This document shows positions 51,318 through 59,174 of a stretch of 64,000 bases of DNA, piece by piece. Position 1 is the stretch's first letter. Each line of letters begins with the position of its first letter. The position numbers were made by a program, and so were the translations under genes. Under the pieces are notes generated by a model. That model was not told the origin of the DNA and made no database searches. It saw only the letters and a list, made by a program, of their open reading frames with translations. The DNA comes from Thermohalobaculum sp039821125 (GTDB lineage Bacteria > Pseudomonadota > Alphaproteobacteria > Rhodobacterales > Rhodobacteraceae), in NCBI GenBank assembly GCA_039821125.1, contig JBCBOR010000018.1, positions 1 to 64,000 on the forward strand. Direction: 5' to 3'.

Positions 51318-51913
51318 TGCACCTGCCTGACGGTCAGCGCCAGATCGTGGCCGGGCTCGGCGCATCTGTGGCGTTTCTGTCGATATTCTTCGGGCTTGGG
51401 CTGGTCTGGTGGGCCGCGCTGATCGCAGGGTTCGCGGTTTATCTCGCGATCCTGCTGATCGTCGAGCGCAAGACGCCTGAGACCGAGGAGATGGTTGCCG
51501 ATGGGATCTCGCGGGCCGAATTGACGGGGGCGATCAACGCGATCACGGCCGCATCTTCAAAGATGCGCCAGTTGGCGACCGCGGCACGGGGCGACGATCG
51601 CGGCGAATTCCAGAAGATGGCGAAGCTGTTCGAGGCGATCCGCGCCCATCACATCAAGGACCCGCGTGACTATCATCACACCCGCACCTTCATTCGCCAC
51701 GATCTGCCTCGCATCGTCGACACGGCCGAGCGCTATGTCGATCTCGACAAAAGGGCGTCGGGCGAGAACCGTGACCGTGTGGATGCCCTGGGAGAACAGA
51801 TACGCAGTTTCACCCCCGTGTTGGAGAAGATCGACCAGGCCTGCCTCGAGAACGATTTCATGGCCCTGGAAGTTCAGGTCGAGGTGCTGGGCGAGCAACT
51901 GGGCAAACGGTGA
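51317..51913 (+). CDS. XpaC-like (5-bromo-4-chloroindolyl phosphate hydrolysis family) membrane protein
   Basis: 198 residues. Two close membrane helices (about 10-28 and 30-50, LVWWAALIAGFAVYLAILLIV) precede a helical tail. The tail has the family-like segment FIRHDLPRIVDTAERYVDLD, corresponding to the YYLPTxLKLLxKYxxL pattern of XpaC, and EKIDQACLENDFMALEVQVEVL at the end. In other bacteria XpaC neighbours TelA; none is here. Despite the family name there is no phosphatase motif. It is coupled by TGATG to the VWA fusion, suggesting a physical complex. Confidence 0.68.
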   Translation: MHLPDGQRQIVAGLGASVAFLSIFFGLGLVWWAALIAGFAVYLAILLIVERKTPETEEMVADGISRAELTGAINAITAASSKMRQLATAARGDDRGEFQKMAKLFEAIRAHHIKDPRDYHHTRTFIRHDLPRIVDTAERYVDLDKRASGENRDRVDALGEQIRSFTPVLEKIDQACLENDFMALEVQVEVLGEQLGKR

Positions 51914-51946
51914 GCACGCAGCCTACGGAATGCTGAGGAGACCATC

Positions 51947-53038
51947 ATGAAGAAATCCGTCATCGGCCTTCTGATCCTGGGCGTCGTGGCCGCAGCTGCG
52001 GTGGCCGGCAGCATGGTCGACTGGTCTGGTCTGCAGCGGGCGGTGCCTGTCTCCCGCGATCCGATCAATCTCTCGATTTTCTACGGCGGAGAGAAGCGTG
52101 CCCTGCTCGGCAACCCGAGGATCCAGGAGATCATCAAGGGCCGCTACAAGATCACGCTGGATGCGGTCAAGGCGGGCTCGGTCGAGATGGCGACGACCCT
52201 GGATACTACCGGCAAGGCGTGCATCTGGCCCTCGAACATGGTGGCTGTCGAACTGGCCCGCCAGTCGGGAAAACCGGTCAAGGGCGATGAGACAATCTTC
52301 AACTCGCCCATTGTGTTCTACGCCTGGGCCGATGTCGCCGACGCCTTGGCCACCAGGGACGTGGTGCGGGAGGGGACGAACGGTCAGTTGACCGCAGATG
52401 TCTCGAAGATCGGTGCCCTGATCCGCGACGGCACGCGCTGGAAGGAGGATCTTGGTCTTAACGTCTACGGTCCCTTCAAGGTGTTCTCGACGCATCCGGC
52501 GAAGTCGAACTCGGGCAACATCTGGTCCGGCCTGCTGGCAACGGTGCTGAACGGCGGAACCACACCGACCGAGGATGACCTGCCGGGCCTGTTGCCGAAG
52601 ATCGAGGCCTATTTCGATGCGATGGGGCACATGGAGGCGTCCTCGGGCGATATCTTCGAGAATTTCCTGAAACAGGGCATGGGCGCCCGTCCGATCATCG
52701 TGGGCTATGAGAACCAGTTGATCGAGTTCCTGATCGAGAACGCGCAATACGCAGATCTGATCCGCGACAAGATCCGGGTGATCTATCCCGAGCCGACGAT
52801 CTTTGCCTCGCATCCCCTGATCTCGCTGACCGATGGATGCAAGCGGCTGGCCGAAGCCCTGCAGGATCCTGACGTACAGGAAATCGCATGGTCCCAGCAC
52901 GGGTTCCGCACGGGCCTGCTGGGTGTTGAAAACGATCCCGCCGCGATCACCGTGGCGACGCTTCCCGATCGCGTCGATCTGGTCATCCCAATGCCATCGG
53001 CGGCTGTGGTCGATGCGGTGATCGACACCGTGCGCTAA
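51947..53038 (+). CDS. Stand-alone substrate-binding-like protein, paralogue of the VWA-fusion binding module
   Basis: 363 residues with an N-terminal signal anchor (about 5-24). By hand it aligns with the binding module of the gene two upstream: SIFYGGEKRAL with SIVSGSENKAL, VKAGSVEMA with YLGSVDIS, CIWPSNMVAVE with AVWPAHSLWIE, and FNSPIVFYAW with LRSPVVLGLR. No VWA domain follows. HPAKSNSGNIWSG and VGYENQLIEF resemble ligand-pocket segments of the molybdate/phosphate-type fold. It starts 33 bases after the XpaC-like gene. No permease or ATPase accompanies it, so it is unlikely to be an ordinary importer component. Confidence 0.68.
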   Translation: MKKSVIGLLILGVVAAAAVAGSMVDWSGLQRAVPVSRDPINLSIFYGGEKRALLGNPRIQEIIKGRYKITLDAVKAGSVEMATTLDTTGKACIWPSNMVAVELARQSGKPVKGDETIFNSPIVFYAWADVADALATRDVVREGTNGQLTADVSKIGALIRDGTRWKEDLGLNVYGPFKVFSTHPAKSNSGNIWSGLLATVLNGGTTPTEDDLPGLLPKIEAYFDAMGHMEASSGDIFENFLKQGMGARPIIVGYENQLIEFLIENAQYADLIRDKIRVIYPEPTIFASHPLISLTDGCKRLAEALQDPDVQEIAWSQHGFRTGLLGVENDPAAITVATLPDRVDLVIPMPSAAVVDAVIDTVR

Positions 53039-53196
53039 AACGTGCCGGATGATCTGTGTCGGGGCCTTTGAGAAGGACTTCGTATCCAACTCACGCGCAT
53101 TTCAGAAGTGATCCGGTGCGCTTGTTCTGCGGCTCGCAAGTGTGCAGATTGAGGGCGTTTTTGCTCAGCCACGATCTGCCAGCATGTTGATTTATC

Positions 53197-53273
53197 TGGT
53201 CGGAGTGGCAGGATTTGAACCTGCGGCCCCTGCCTCCCGAAGACAGTGCTCTACCAAGCTGAGCTACACTCCG
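53197..53273 (-). tRNA. tRNA-Pro (anticodon CGG)
   Basis: A 77-nucleotide cloverleaf on the minus strand, starting CGGAGTG and ending CACTCCG-A-CCA with the CCA encoded. The anticodon arm is CTGTC-TTCGGGA-GGCAG, anticodon CGG, reading CCG proline codons. D arm and T arm (GGTTCAAATCC) are regular. Confidence 0.95.
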
Positions 53274-53370
53274 CCGACAAGACGCGTCGTATACTGCCGC
53301 CGGTCAGAATCCGCAAGGCAGATTTCCGGGCTTGATGGCGCGGCGCGGGCTGACTATGGTCCGCCGCGAT

Positions 53371-53446
53371 TGGGACGTAGCTCAATTGGTAGAGCACCGG
53401 TTTTTGGTACCGTAGGTTGGAGGTTCGAGTCCTCCCGTCCCAGCCA
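53371..53446 (+). tRNA. tRNA-Gln (anticodon TTG)
   Basis: A 76-nucleotide cloverleaf, acceptor TGGGACG pairing with CGTCCCA, encoded GCCA end. The anticodon loop TTTTGGT gives anticodon TTG, reading CAA and CAG. T arm contains GGTTCGAGTCC. It points away from tRNA-Pro, 97 bases off. Confidence 0.95.
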
Positions 53447-53470
53447 AGCGCAAGACACCGCCAGCGACGA

Positions 53471-54412
53471 TCAAAATACCGCGTGGTCACCGCGATCCGG
53501 GGCCGTTTCGCCTGCGGCGAGCCGAGCGTAGAAGGCGGGCAGGGTGTCCTGACCATGCTCGGGCGTCGCCCTGGCATCGTAGCGACCCGTAGCTGGATCG
53601 AGCACCAGCATGGATTCCGTCGCATAGTACCGCCCGATGCGGGCCAGGTCGGCCTTTGCGCGCAGCGCGGGCGAGAGATAGCCGACCACGGACAGGATGC
53701 CAATGATCGCGGACAAGAGTGCGACGGGCACATGGCGATACCGCGGCGCGACCCCCAACGCTTTTGCCAAGGCTGCGCCCTGCTCTTGCGGGGTAAGGGC
53801 AGGGCCTGGGCCGCCGATTGGCAGAACCCGGTTCCAGCGGGCCGGTTGCTCGAGGCAGCCCGCGATGTAATCTGCCAGATCGCCGTCCGAGATCGGTTTG
53901 CACGCCGTCAGACGTCCATCGCCGAACACCAGGAAGGATTTGCCCGCGCGAACCCGCTCGACCTGGCCTGACAAGGATTTGAAGAAGGCCGTCGGCCGCA
54001 CGATTGAGTACCGCAGGCCAGAGGCGATCAGCGCGTCCTCGAAGGCGAGTTTGGCCCGTTGGAAGGCGAGCAATGGTTTCTGCACACAGATCGCCGAGAG
54101 CAGAACGATGTGCCCGACCGCCGCCGCTTTGGCTGCCGCGAGGATTTGCAGATGAGCATCGTGGTCGATGGCCCAGGCGTCATCCGGCGCACCGGTACGG
54201 GAGGCGAGACAGGAGATGACGGCACCGTACGCGGCATCGCGAAAGACTGCATCGAGATCGGCGGTCTCGGTGACATCGCCTTGACGCACAGACGCGCCGG
54301 GGATCTGCGCCGGTCGGCGAGTGAAGCAGGTGGTCACGTGCCCCCGTGCCACCAACTCCGCAACCACGGCCCGGCCTATTGTGCCCGTCCCACCGAAGAC
54401 GAGGACGCGCAT
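53471..54412 (-). CDS. bciA: Divinyl (proto)chlorophyllide 8-vinyl reductase, BciA type
   Basis: 313 residues. Atypical short-chain dehydrogenase with GGTGTIGRAVVAELVARGHV as the NADPH site. The BciA/DVR signatures CLASRTGAPDDAWAIDHDAH, LLSAICVQKPLLAFQRAKLA, IVRPTAFFKSLSGQVERVR and LPIGGPGPALTPQEQG are all present. It reduces the 8-vinyl group of divinyl chlorophyllide precursors in bacteriochlorophyll synthesis. No other photosynthesis gene is in the window, so this copy lies outside the photosynthesis gene cluster. It implies a phototrophic host, or one that lost phototrophy recently. Gene is adjacent to tRNA-Gln and convergent with it. Confidence 0.9.
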   Translation of the reverse strand: MRVLVFGGTGTIGRAVVAELVARGHVTTCFTRRPAQIPGASVRQGDVTETADLDAVFRDAAYGAVISCLASRTGAPDDAWAIDHDAHLQILAAAKAAAVGHIVLLSAICVQKPLLAFQRAKLAFEDALIASGLRYSIVRPTAFFKSLSGQVERVRAGKSFLVFGDGRLTACKPISDGDLADYIAGCLEQPARWNRVLPIGGPGPALTPQEQGAALAKALGVAPRYRHVPVALLSAIIGILSVVGYLSPALRAKADLARIGRYYATESMLVLDPATGRYDARATPEHGQDTLPAFYARLAAGETAPDRGDHAVF

Positions 54413-54433
54413 GCTTGGGCGGCGCGGTGAAAA

Positions 54434-55591
54434 TCAGGCCGCGAGGCGCGCGATCAGACGGTCCATGAAGGCGTCACCGGCGTCAAGCTGGCTGATCTCG
54501 ATGAACTCGTCCGGCTGGTGCGCCTGTTCGATGCTGCCCGGCCCGCAGATGCACGCGGAATAGCCTGCGTCCTGGAAGATCCCGGCCTCGGTCCCGTAGG
54601 AGACCACATGTTCCGCGTTGTCGCCGGTCAACTGGCGGCAGAGCGCTTCGGCTTCGGTGGCCTGTTCGGGGCGGCAGCCCGGCACATCGCCCCGGACTTC
54701 GACCGTGATGCCGGTGTCAGGGTGGATCTTCTGCATCTCGGCCACGACCTCATCGACATGGGCCCGGTACTTGGCGATCCAGTCCGTCGAGCGCTCGCCC
54801 GGGATGACGCGGACATCGGTTGAGAAGCTGCAATCCTTGGCCACGATGTTGCGGGCCGTGCCGCCGTTGATCATGCCCACATGCAGTGTCGTATAGGGCG
54901 GTACGAACAGGCTGTTCGGATCAGCGGCGGCCTTGTTGGCGGCCATCTGGTCCTCGAGCCACCCGATGAGGCGCGCGGCGGTCATCACGGCGGAGACCCC
55001 GGTATGCACGATCGAGGAGTGCACCTCGTAGCCATGCACATGGGTCTGCAACATCAGCCCGCCCTTGTGGCCGGTGACAACCTGCATCTCGCTCGGCTCG
55101 CCCACGATCATGGCGCTGGCCTTGGGCATTGTCTCCGCGATCTCCGGCGCAAGGCGATAGGCCCCGTCCATGCCGGTTTCCTCGTCATAGGTCAGCGCCA
55201 GCTGGATCGGGCGTTTCAGGCCGGCCTCCAGCGCCTTTGGCACGGCGCAGAGGGCCAATGCACCGAACCCCTTCATGTCGCAGGACCCGCGGCCATAGAG
55301 CCGGCCGTCCTTCTCGGTCAGCGTCCAGGGATCGGTGGTCCAGTTCTGCCCGTCCACCGGCACGACATCCGTGTGTCCGTTCAGAACGACGCCGCCTTCG
55401 ACCTCGGGCCCGACGAGGGCGTAGAGGTTACACTTCGTGCCGCAGGCCGAGTAGACCCGGTTGCTCTGGACCCCGTGGCCGTTGAGGTAGTCCTCGACGA
55501 AATCCATCAGCGGCAGGTTGGTCTCCCGCGAGACCGTGGGGAACGCAACCAGGCGTTCCAGCATTTCGCGCGGTGTGTAGGTATCTGGCAT
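54434..55591 (-). CDS. argE: Acetylornithine deacetylase
   Basis: 385 residues, M20 metallopeptidase family. Zinc ligands and general base: GHTDVVP (His), GSCDMKGFGAL (Asp), TYDEETGMDG (Glu-Glu), and the late His in QAHQPDEF. A dimerisation domain occupies about residues 180-300. It removes acetate from N-acetylornithine in arginine synthesis; related deacylases are hard to exclude from sequence alone. GAGG precedes the ATG. It is divergent from the alcohol dehydrogenase gene, and the 199-base gap holds a long inverted repeat. Confidence 0.87.
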   Translation of the reverse strand: MPDTYTPREMLERLVAFPTVSRETNLPLMDFVEDYLNGHGVQSNRVYSACGTKCNLYALVGPEVEGGVVLNGHTDVVPVDGQNWTTDPWTLTEKDGRLYGRGSCDMKGFGALALCAVPKALEAGLKRPIQLALTYDEETGMDGAYRLAPEIAETMPKASAMIVGEPSEMQVVTGHKGGLMLQTHVHGYEVHSSIVHTGVSAVMTAARLIGWLEDQMAANKAAADPNSLFVPPYTTLHVGMINGGTARNIVAKDCSFSTDVRVIPGERSTDWIAKYRAHVDEVVAEMQKIHPDTGITVEVRGDVPGCRPEQATEAEALCRQLTGDNAEHVVSYGTEAGIFQDAGYSACICGPGSIEQAHQPDEFIEISQLDAGDAFMDRLIARLAA

Positions 55592-55659
55592 CGGGACCTC
55601 GGGGCTAGGGTTCGATGTCGAACATCTAACGCGACATGCCTGCGGTCAAGGCGGCTGTC

Positions 55660-55742
55660 GGCCCCACCCGTGCGCTATCCGACCAGAACGCAGCCCACCC
55701 GCCCGCCCCTGCGCTCTGCTCGGACAGCGCACGGGTGGGGCT
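55660..55742. repeat. Long near-perfect inverted repeat between argE and the alcohol dehydrogenase gene
   Basis: Arms of 23 bases (55660-55682 and 55720-55742) match at all but two positions, an end base and one internal; cores are CCCCACCCGTGCGCT and AGCGCACGGGTGGGG. The 37-base interior is C-rich. On RNA it would form a large hairpin in the leader of the downstream plus-strand gene. The GGGTGGGG core recalls the elements at 30941 and 39925. Confidence 0.65.
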
Positions 55743-55790
55743 GGACCTTGCACGCAGGATCGGCTCTCATCGGGCAAACGGGGGACACGT

Positions 55791-56960
55791 ATGGACTATC
55801 GCGCACCGAAGAACTGGACGTATCCGGTCCCCATCGCCTATGGGCCGGGGCGTCTGGCCGAGATTGCCGTGCTCTGTCACCGGGCGGGAATGACACGCCC
55901 GCTGATTGTGACGGACCGGGGGAGTGCCGCTCTGCCGTTTATCGCTGCGCTGTGCGAGCGGCTGGCCGATGCGGGGCTGGTCTCCGGGATCTACAGCGGC
56001 ATCTCGCCAAACCCGCGGGATGACGAGATCGCGGCGGGATGCGAGGCCTTCGGCGGCAACGGCCATGACGGGATCATCGCCATCGGCGGGGGCAGCGGTA
56101 TGGACGGGGCCAAGGCCATCGGCCTGACCGTCAAAAGCGGTGTGCCGCTTTGGGAGTTCGACTACGAGCGCCCGGCGCTCGATGTCTCTGCCGAGGTTTT
56201 CCCGCCACTGATCACCATCCCGACGACCGCGGGCACGGGCGCCGAGACCGAGAGCACGGCGATGATCACCGACACGGGCCAAGGTATGAAATTCTGTGTC
56301 TGGCATCCAGCCTACAAGCCCGCCAGCACGCTGCTGGACCCCGACCTGACGGTAGGCCTGCCGCCGGATCTGACCGCGTGGACCGGCTGTGATGCGCTGG
56401 TCCATGCGATCGAGGCGTATTGCGTGCCCGGCTTCCACCCCCTGTGCGACGGGGCGGCGCTGGAGGGGATGCGGCTGATCTGGCGCTGGCTTGAGGTGGC
56501 GGTCGACGCGCCCGGCAATCTCGATGCCCGCGGCGGGATGCTGGTGGGATCGTGTCTTGCGGGGATTGCGTTTCTCAAGGGCCTCGGGATGGTCCACGCG
56601 ATCTCGCACATGATCGGGGCCGAGTACGACACTCAGCACGGTCTGACCAATGCGGTGCTGTTGCCTGCGGTGCTGAGGTTCAATGCCCCGGCCATCGCGG
56701 ACCGGATCGAACCGATGGCGCAGGCCATGGGCCTCCGCGACACGGGGTTCGATGCGGTCTATGCCGAGATTTGCGGAAGGCTCGACCGCTTGCAGATCCC
56801 GCGCGGGTTGGCCGGGATCGGCGTGACCGCGACCGATGCGGATATCGCCCGTCTCGCCGCCAAAGCGCTCCGGGACAGTGCCGCGGGCACCAACCCGAGG
56901 CAGGCGACCGAGGCGGAGGTGCGGGCGCTCCTGAGCGCGGCGATGACCGACGCGCGTTGA
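55791..56960 (+). CDS. Iron-containing (group III) alcohol dehydrogenase
   Basis: 389 residues with GGGGGA before the ATG. N-terminal Rossmann-like NAD domain with AIGGGSGMDGAKAIGL, then TIPTTAGTGAETESTAMI, and the metal-binding helical domain: WTGCDALVHAIEAY (Asp and His) and GMVHAISHMIGAEYDTQHG (two His). These enzymes oxidise or reduce alcohols, lactaldehyde or 4-hydroxybutyrate; the exact substrate cannot be read. It stands next to a dipeptide transporter operon but 130 bases separate them, so co-regulation is not evident. Confidence 0.88.
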   Translation: MDYRAPKNWTYPVPIAYGPGRLAEIAVLCHRAGMTRPLIVTDRGSAALPFIAALCERLADAGLVSGIYSGISPNPRDDEIAAGCEAFGGNGHDGIIAIGGGSGMDGAKAIGLTVKSGVPLWEFDYERPALDVSAEVFPPLITIPTTAGTGAETESTAMITDTGQGMKFCVWHPAYKPASTLLDPDLTVGLPPDLTAWTGCDALVHAIEAYCVPGFHPLCDGAALEGMRLIWRWLEVAVDAPGNLDARGGMLVGSCLAGIAFLKGLGMVHAISHMIGAEYDTQHGLTNAVLLPAVLRFNAPAIADRIEPMAQAMGLRDTGFDAVYAEICGRLDRLQIPRGLAGIGVTATDADIARLAAKALRDSAAGTNPRQATEAEVRALLSAAMTDAR

Positions 56961-57089
56961 TCCGAGGCCACGCGGCGGAAATCCGGTATTTCGCACGCGC
57001 AGCATTTTTATCCCCGCAAGCGAACGCGAACGGTTGATCTTTCGTAAAACGCGTCTAACGATGCGTCGGACTTTTTGATGTGGGGACGA

Positions 57090-58097
57090 ATGTCGCTGGA
57101 TTCCATTGGATCAGACCCGGTGCTTGCGGTCGAGGACCTGCGCACGGTTTTCCATACGGGCGAGGGCACGGTCCACGCGGTCAACGGCGTCAGCTTTTCG
57201 GTCCGCGAAGGTGAGCTTCTGGGGGTCGTGGGCGAGTCCGGCTCGGGCAAGTCCGTGACCATGATGTCGCTGATGAAGCTGTTGCCGATGCCGCCAGGCG
57301 AGATCGTCTCGGGCTCGGTCCGGTTCGATGGGCGCGATCTGACCAAGATCCCCGACAAGGAACTGCGCGACATTCGCGGCGGCCAGATCGGCTTCGTGTT
57401 CCAGGACCCGATGACGTCGCTGAACCCTGTGTTCAATGTCGGCTTTCAGATCATGGAGCCGCTGCGCATCCATCTCGGCCTGTCGAAACGCGAGGCGCGC
57501 GACCGGGCGGTCGAACTGCTGGAACTGGTCGGTATCCCCGACGCGCGCAAGCGCCTCAGCGATTATCCGCACCAGTTTTCGGGCGGGATGCGCCAGCGGG
57601 TGATGATCGCGATTGCGCTGGCCTGCGATCCCAAGGTGCTTATCGCGGACGAGCCGACCACCGCGCTCGACGTGACGATCCAGGCGCAGATCCTCGAGCT
57701 GATCAAGAAGCTGCGCCAGGAACTGGGCATGGCGATCATCTGGATCACCCACGATCTGGGGGTGGTCGCGGGCATCGCCGACCGGGTGCTTGTGATGTAT
57801 GGCGGGCAGATCGTCGAGCACGCGCCGGTGAGCGAGCTCTATGCCAATCCGCAGCATCCCTACACCCGTGCGCTGCTCGAGACGCTGCCAAGCATGGACG
57901 AAGACCGGACCGAGCGGCTCGCCTCGATCTCGGGCCAGCCGCCCAGCCTCACGAAACCGCTGACCTCGTGCCCGTTTGCGCCGCGCTGTGCCCATGCGAT
58001 GGCCGGATGCCTTGTCGAGAACCCCGCTCTGGTCTCCGTTGGCGAGAACCACGATGTCGCCTGTCTGTGGGATCCGGCGACCGGAGGCGTGCGATGA
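57090..58097 (+). CDS. dppD: Dipeptide/oligopeptide ABC transporter ATP-binding protein, DppD type
   Basis: 335 residues from ATG 57090, with GGGGACGA upstream; earlier starts at 57075 and 57078 are possible. Walker A VGESGSGKSVTMMSLMKL, signature FSGGMRQRVMIAIALA, Walker B LIADEPTTALDVTIQAQI, switch WITHDLGVVAGIAD. The C-terminal oligopeptide-type extension contains LTSCPFAPRCAHAMAGC, a cysteine motif of the family. It overlaps dppF by ATGA. It is one of two ATPases of the transporter. Confidence 0.92.
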   Translation: MSLDSIGSDPVLAVEDLRTVFHTGEGTVHAVNGVSFSVREGELLGVVGESGSGKSVTMMSLMKLLPMPPGEIVSGSVRFDGRDLTKIPDKELRDIRGGQIGFVFQDPMTSLNPVFNVGFQIMEPLRIHLGLSKREARDRAVELLELVGIPDARKRLSDYPHQFSGGMRQRVMIAIALACDPKVLIADEPTTALDVTIQAQILELIKKLRQELGMAIIWITHDLGVVAGIADRVLVMYGGQIVEHAPVSELYANPQHPYTRALLETLPSMDEDRTERLASISGQPPSLTKPLTSCPFAPRCAHAMAGCLVENPALVSVGENHDVACLWDPATGGVR

Positions 58098-59068
58098 CCG
58101 AGACGTTGCTGAAGGTCGAGAACCTGACGAAGCACTTCCCGATCTACTCCGGGATCTTTCGCCGCCAGAGCGGCACGGTCAAGGCGGTCGACGGCATCAG
58201 CTTCGAGATCCAACGCGGCGAGACCCTGGGTCTGGTTGGCGAATCAGGCTGTGGCAAATCCACCGCCGGGCGGACAATCCTGCGGCTTTATGATGCCACG
58301 GCAGGGCGGATCCTGTTCGATGGACAGGACATCGCCGCGCTGAGCGGGGACGAGTTGCGCAATGCTCGCCCGCGCATGCAGATGATCTTTCAGGACCCGC
58401 AGGCATGCCTCAATCCGCGCATGACCGTCGGGTCAATCATTGCCGAGCCGTTGACGGAGCATGGCAACCTCAGAGCCGCAGACCGACAGACGAAGGTGCG
58501 CGAGTTGCTCGACGCCGTCGGGCTGAACCCGAACTTCGCCAACCGCTATCCGCACGAGTTCTCGGGCGGGCAGCGCCAGCGCATCGGGATCGCCCGTGCG
58601 CTTGCGCTCGAGCCCGACTTCATCGTCTGCGATGAACCGATTGCAGCCCTCGATGTCTCGATCCAGGCCCAGGTTGTGAACCTGTTGGAAGATCTGCAGG
58701 AAAAGCTTGGGCTGACCTATCTCTTTATCTCCCATGACCTCAGTATGGTCCGGCATATCTGCGACCGGGTCGCAGTGATGTATCTCGGTCGCGTGATGGA
58801 ATTGGCGCCGCGTGAGTTGCTCTACAACACGCCAAAACACCCCTACACCCAGGCCCTGCTGAGCGCGGTCCCGATCCCGAAACCCGAGATCGAGGCAAGC
58901 CGCCAGCGCATCATCCTGACCGGCGATGTGCCAAGCCCGGCGAACCCGCCATCGGGCTGCGTTTTCCGCACGCGCTGTTCCAAAGCGACGGAGATTTGCG
59001 CCAGCGCAGTGCCTGAACCACGGGATCTTGGTGGCGGGCAGATCACCGCCTGCCACCATGCCGAATAG
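58094..59068 (+). CDS. dppF: Dipeptide/oligopeptide ABC transporter ATP-binding protein, DppF type
   Basis: 324 residues from ATG 58094. Walker A VGESGCGKSTAGRTILRL, signature FSGGQRQRIGIARALALE, Walker B FIVCDEPIAALDVSIQAQ, switch FISHDLSMVRHICD, and the C-terminal PSGCVFRTRCSKATEIC extension. The QDPQACLNPRMTVGSIIAEPL segment is typical of DppF/OppF. It pairs with DppD as a heterodimer. The binding-protein gene follows after 106 bases that probably contain its own promoter or processing site. Confidence 0.92.
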   Translation: MTETLLKVENLTKHFPIYSGIFRRQSGTVKAVDGISFEIQRGETLGLVGESGCGKSTAGRTILRLYDATAGRILFDGQDIAALSGDELRNARPRMQMIFQDPQACLNPRMTVGSIIAEPLTEHGNLRAADRQTKVRELLDAVGLNPNFANRYPHEFSGGQRQRIGIARALALEPDFIVCDEPIAALDVSIQAQVVNLLEDLQEKLGLTYLFISHDLSMVRHICDRVAVMYLGRVMELAPRELLYNTPKHPYTQALLSAVPIPKPEIEASRQRIILTGDVPSPANPPSGCVFRTRCSKATEICASAVPEPRDLGGGQITACHHAE

Positions 59069-59174
59069 AAGGGAAGGGGACGAGACGACCGAGACCGCCT
59101 GTGCGAAAGATGTTTACAAAATGACCGCGCGGGCAAATCGTTGACAAAGAGCTCAAATTATCAGGGAGACTGAC

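Noticed and set aside
59141..59146. TTGACA as -35 element for dppA
   Set aside because: It lies only 28 bases before the ATG, and no -10 hexamer is found at 16-18 bases.
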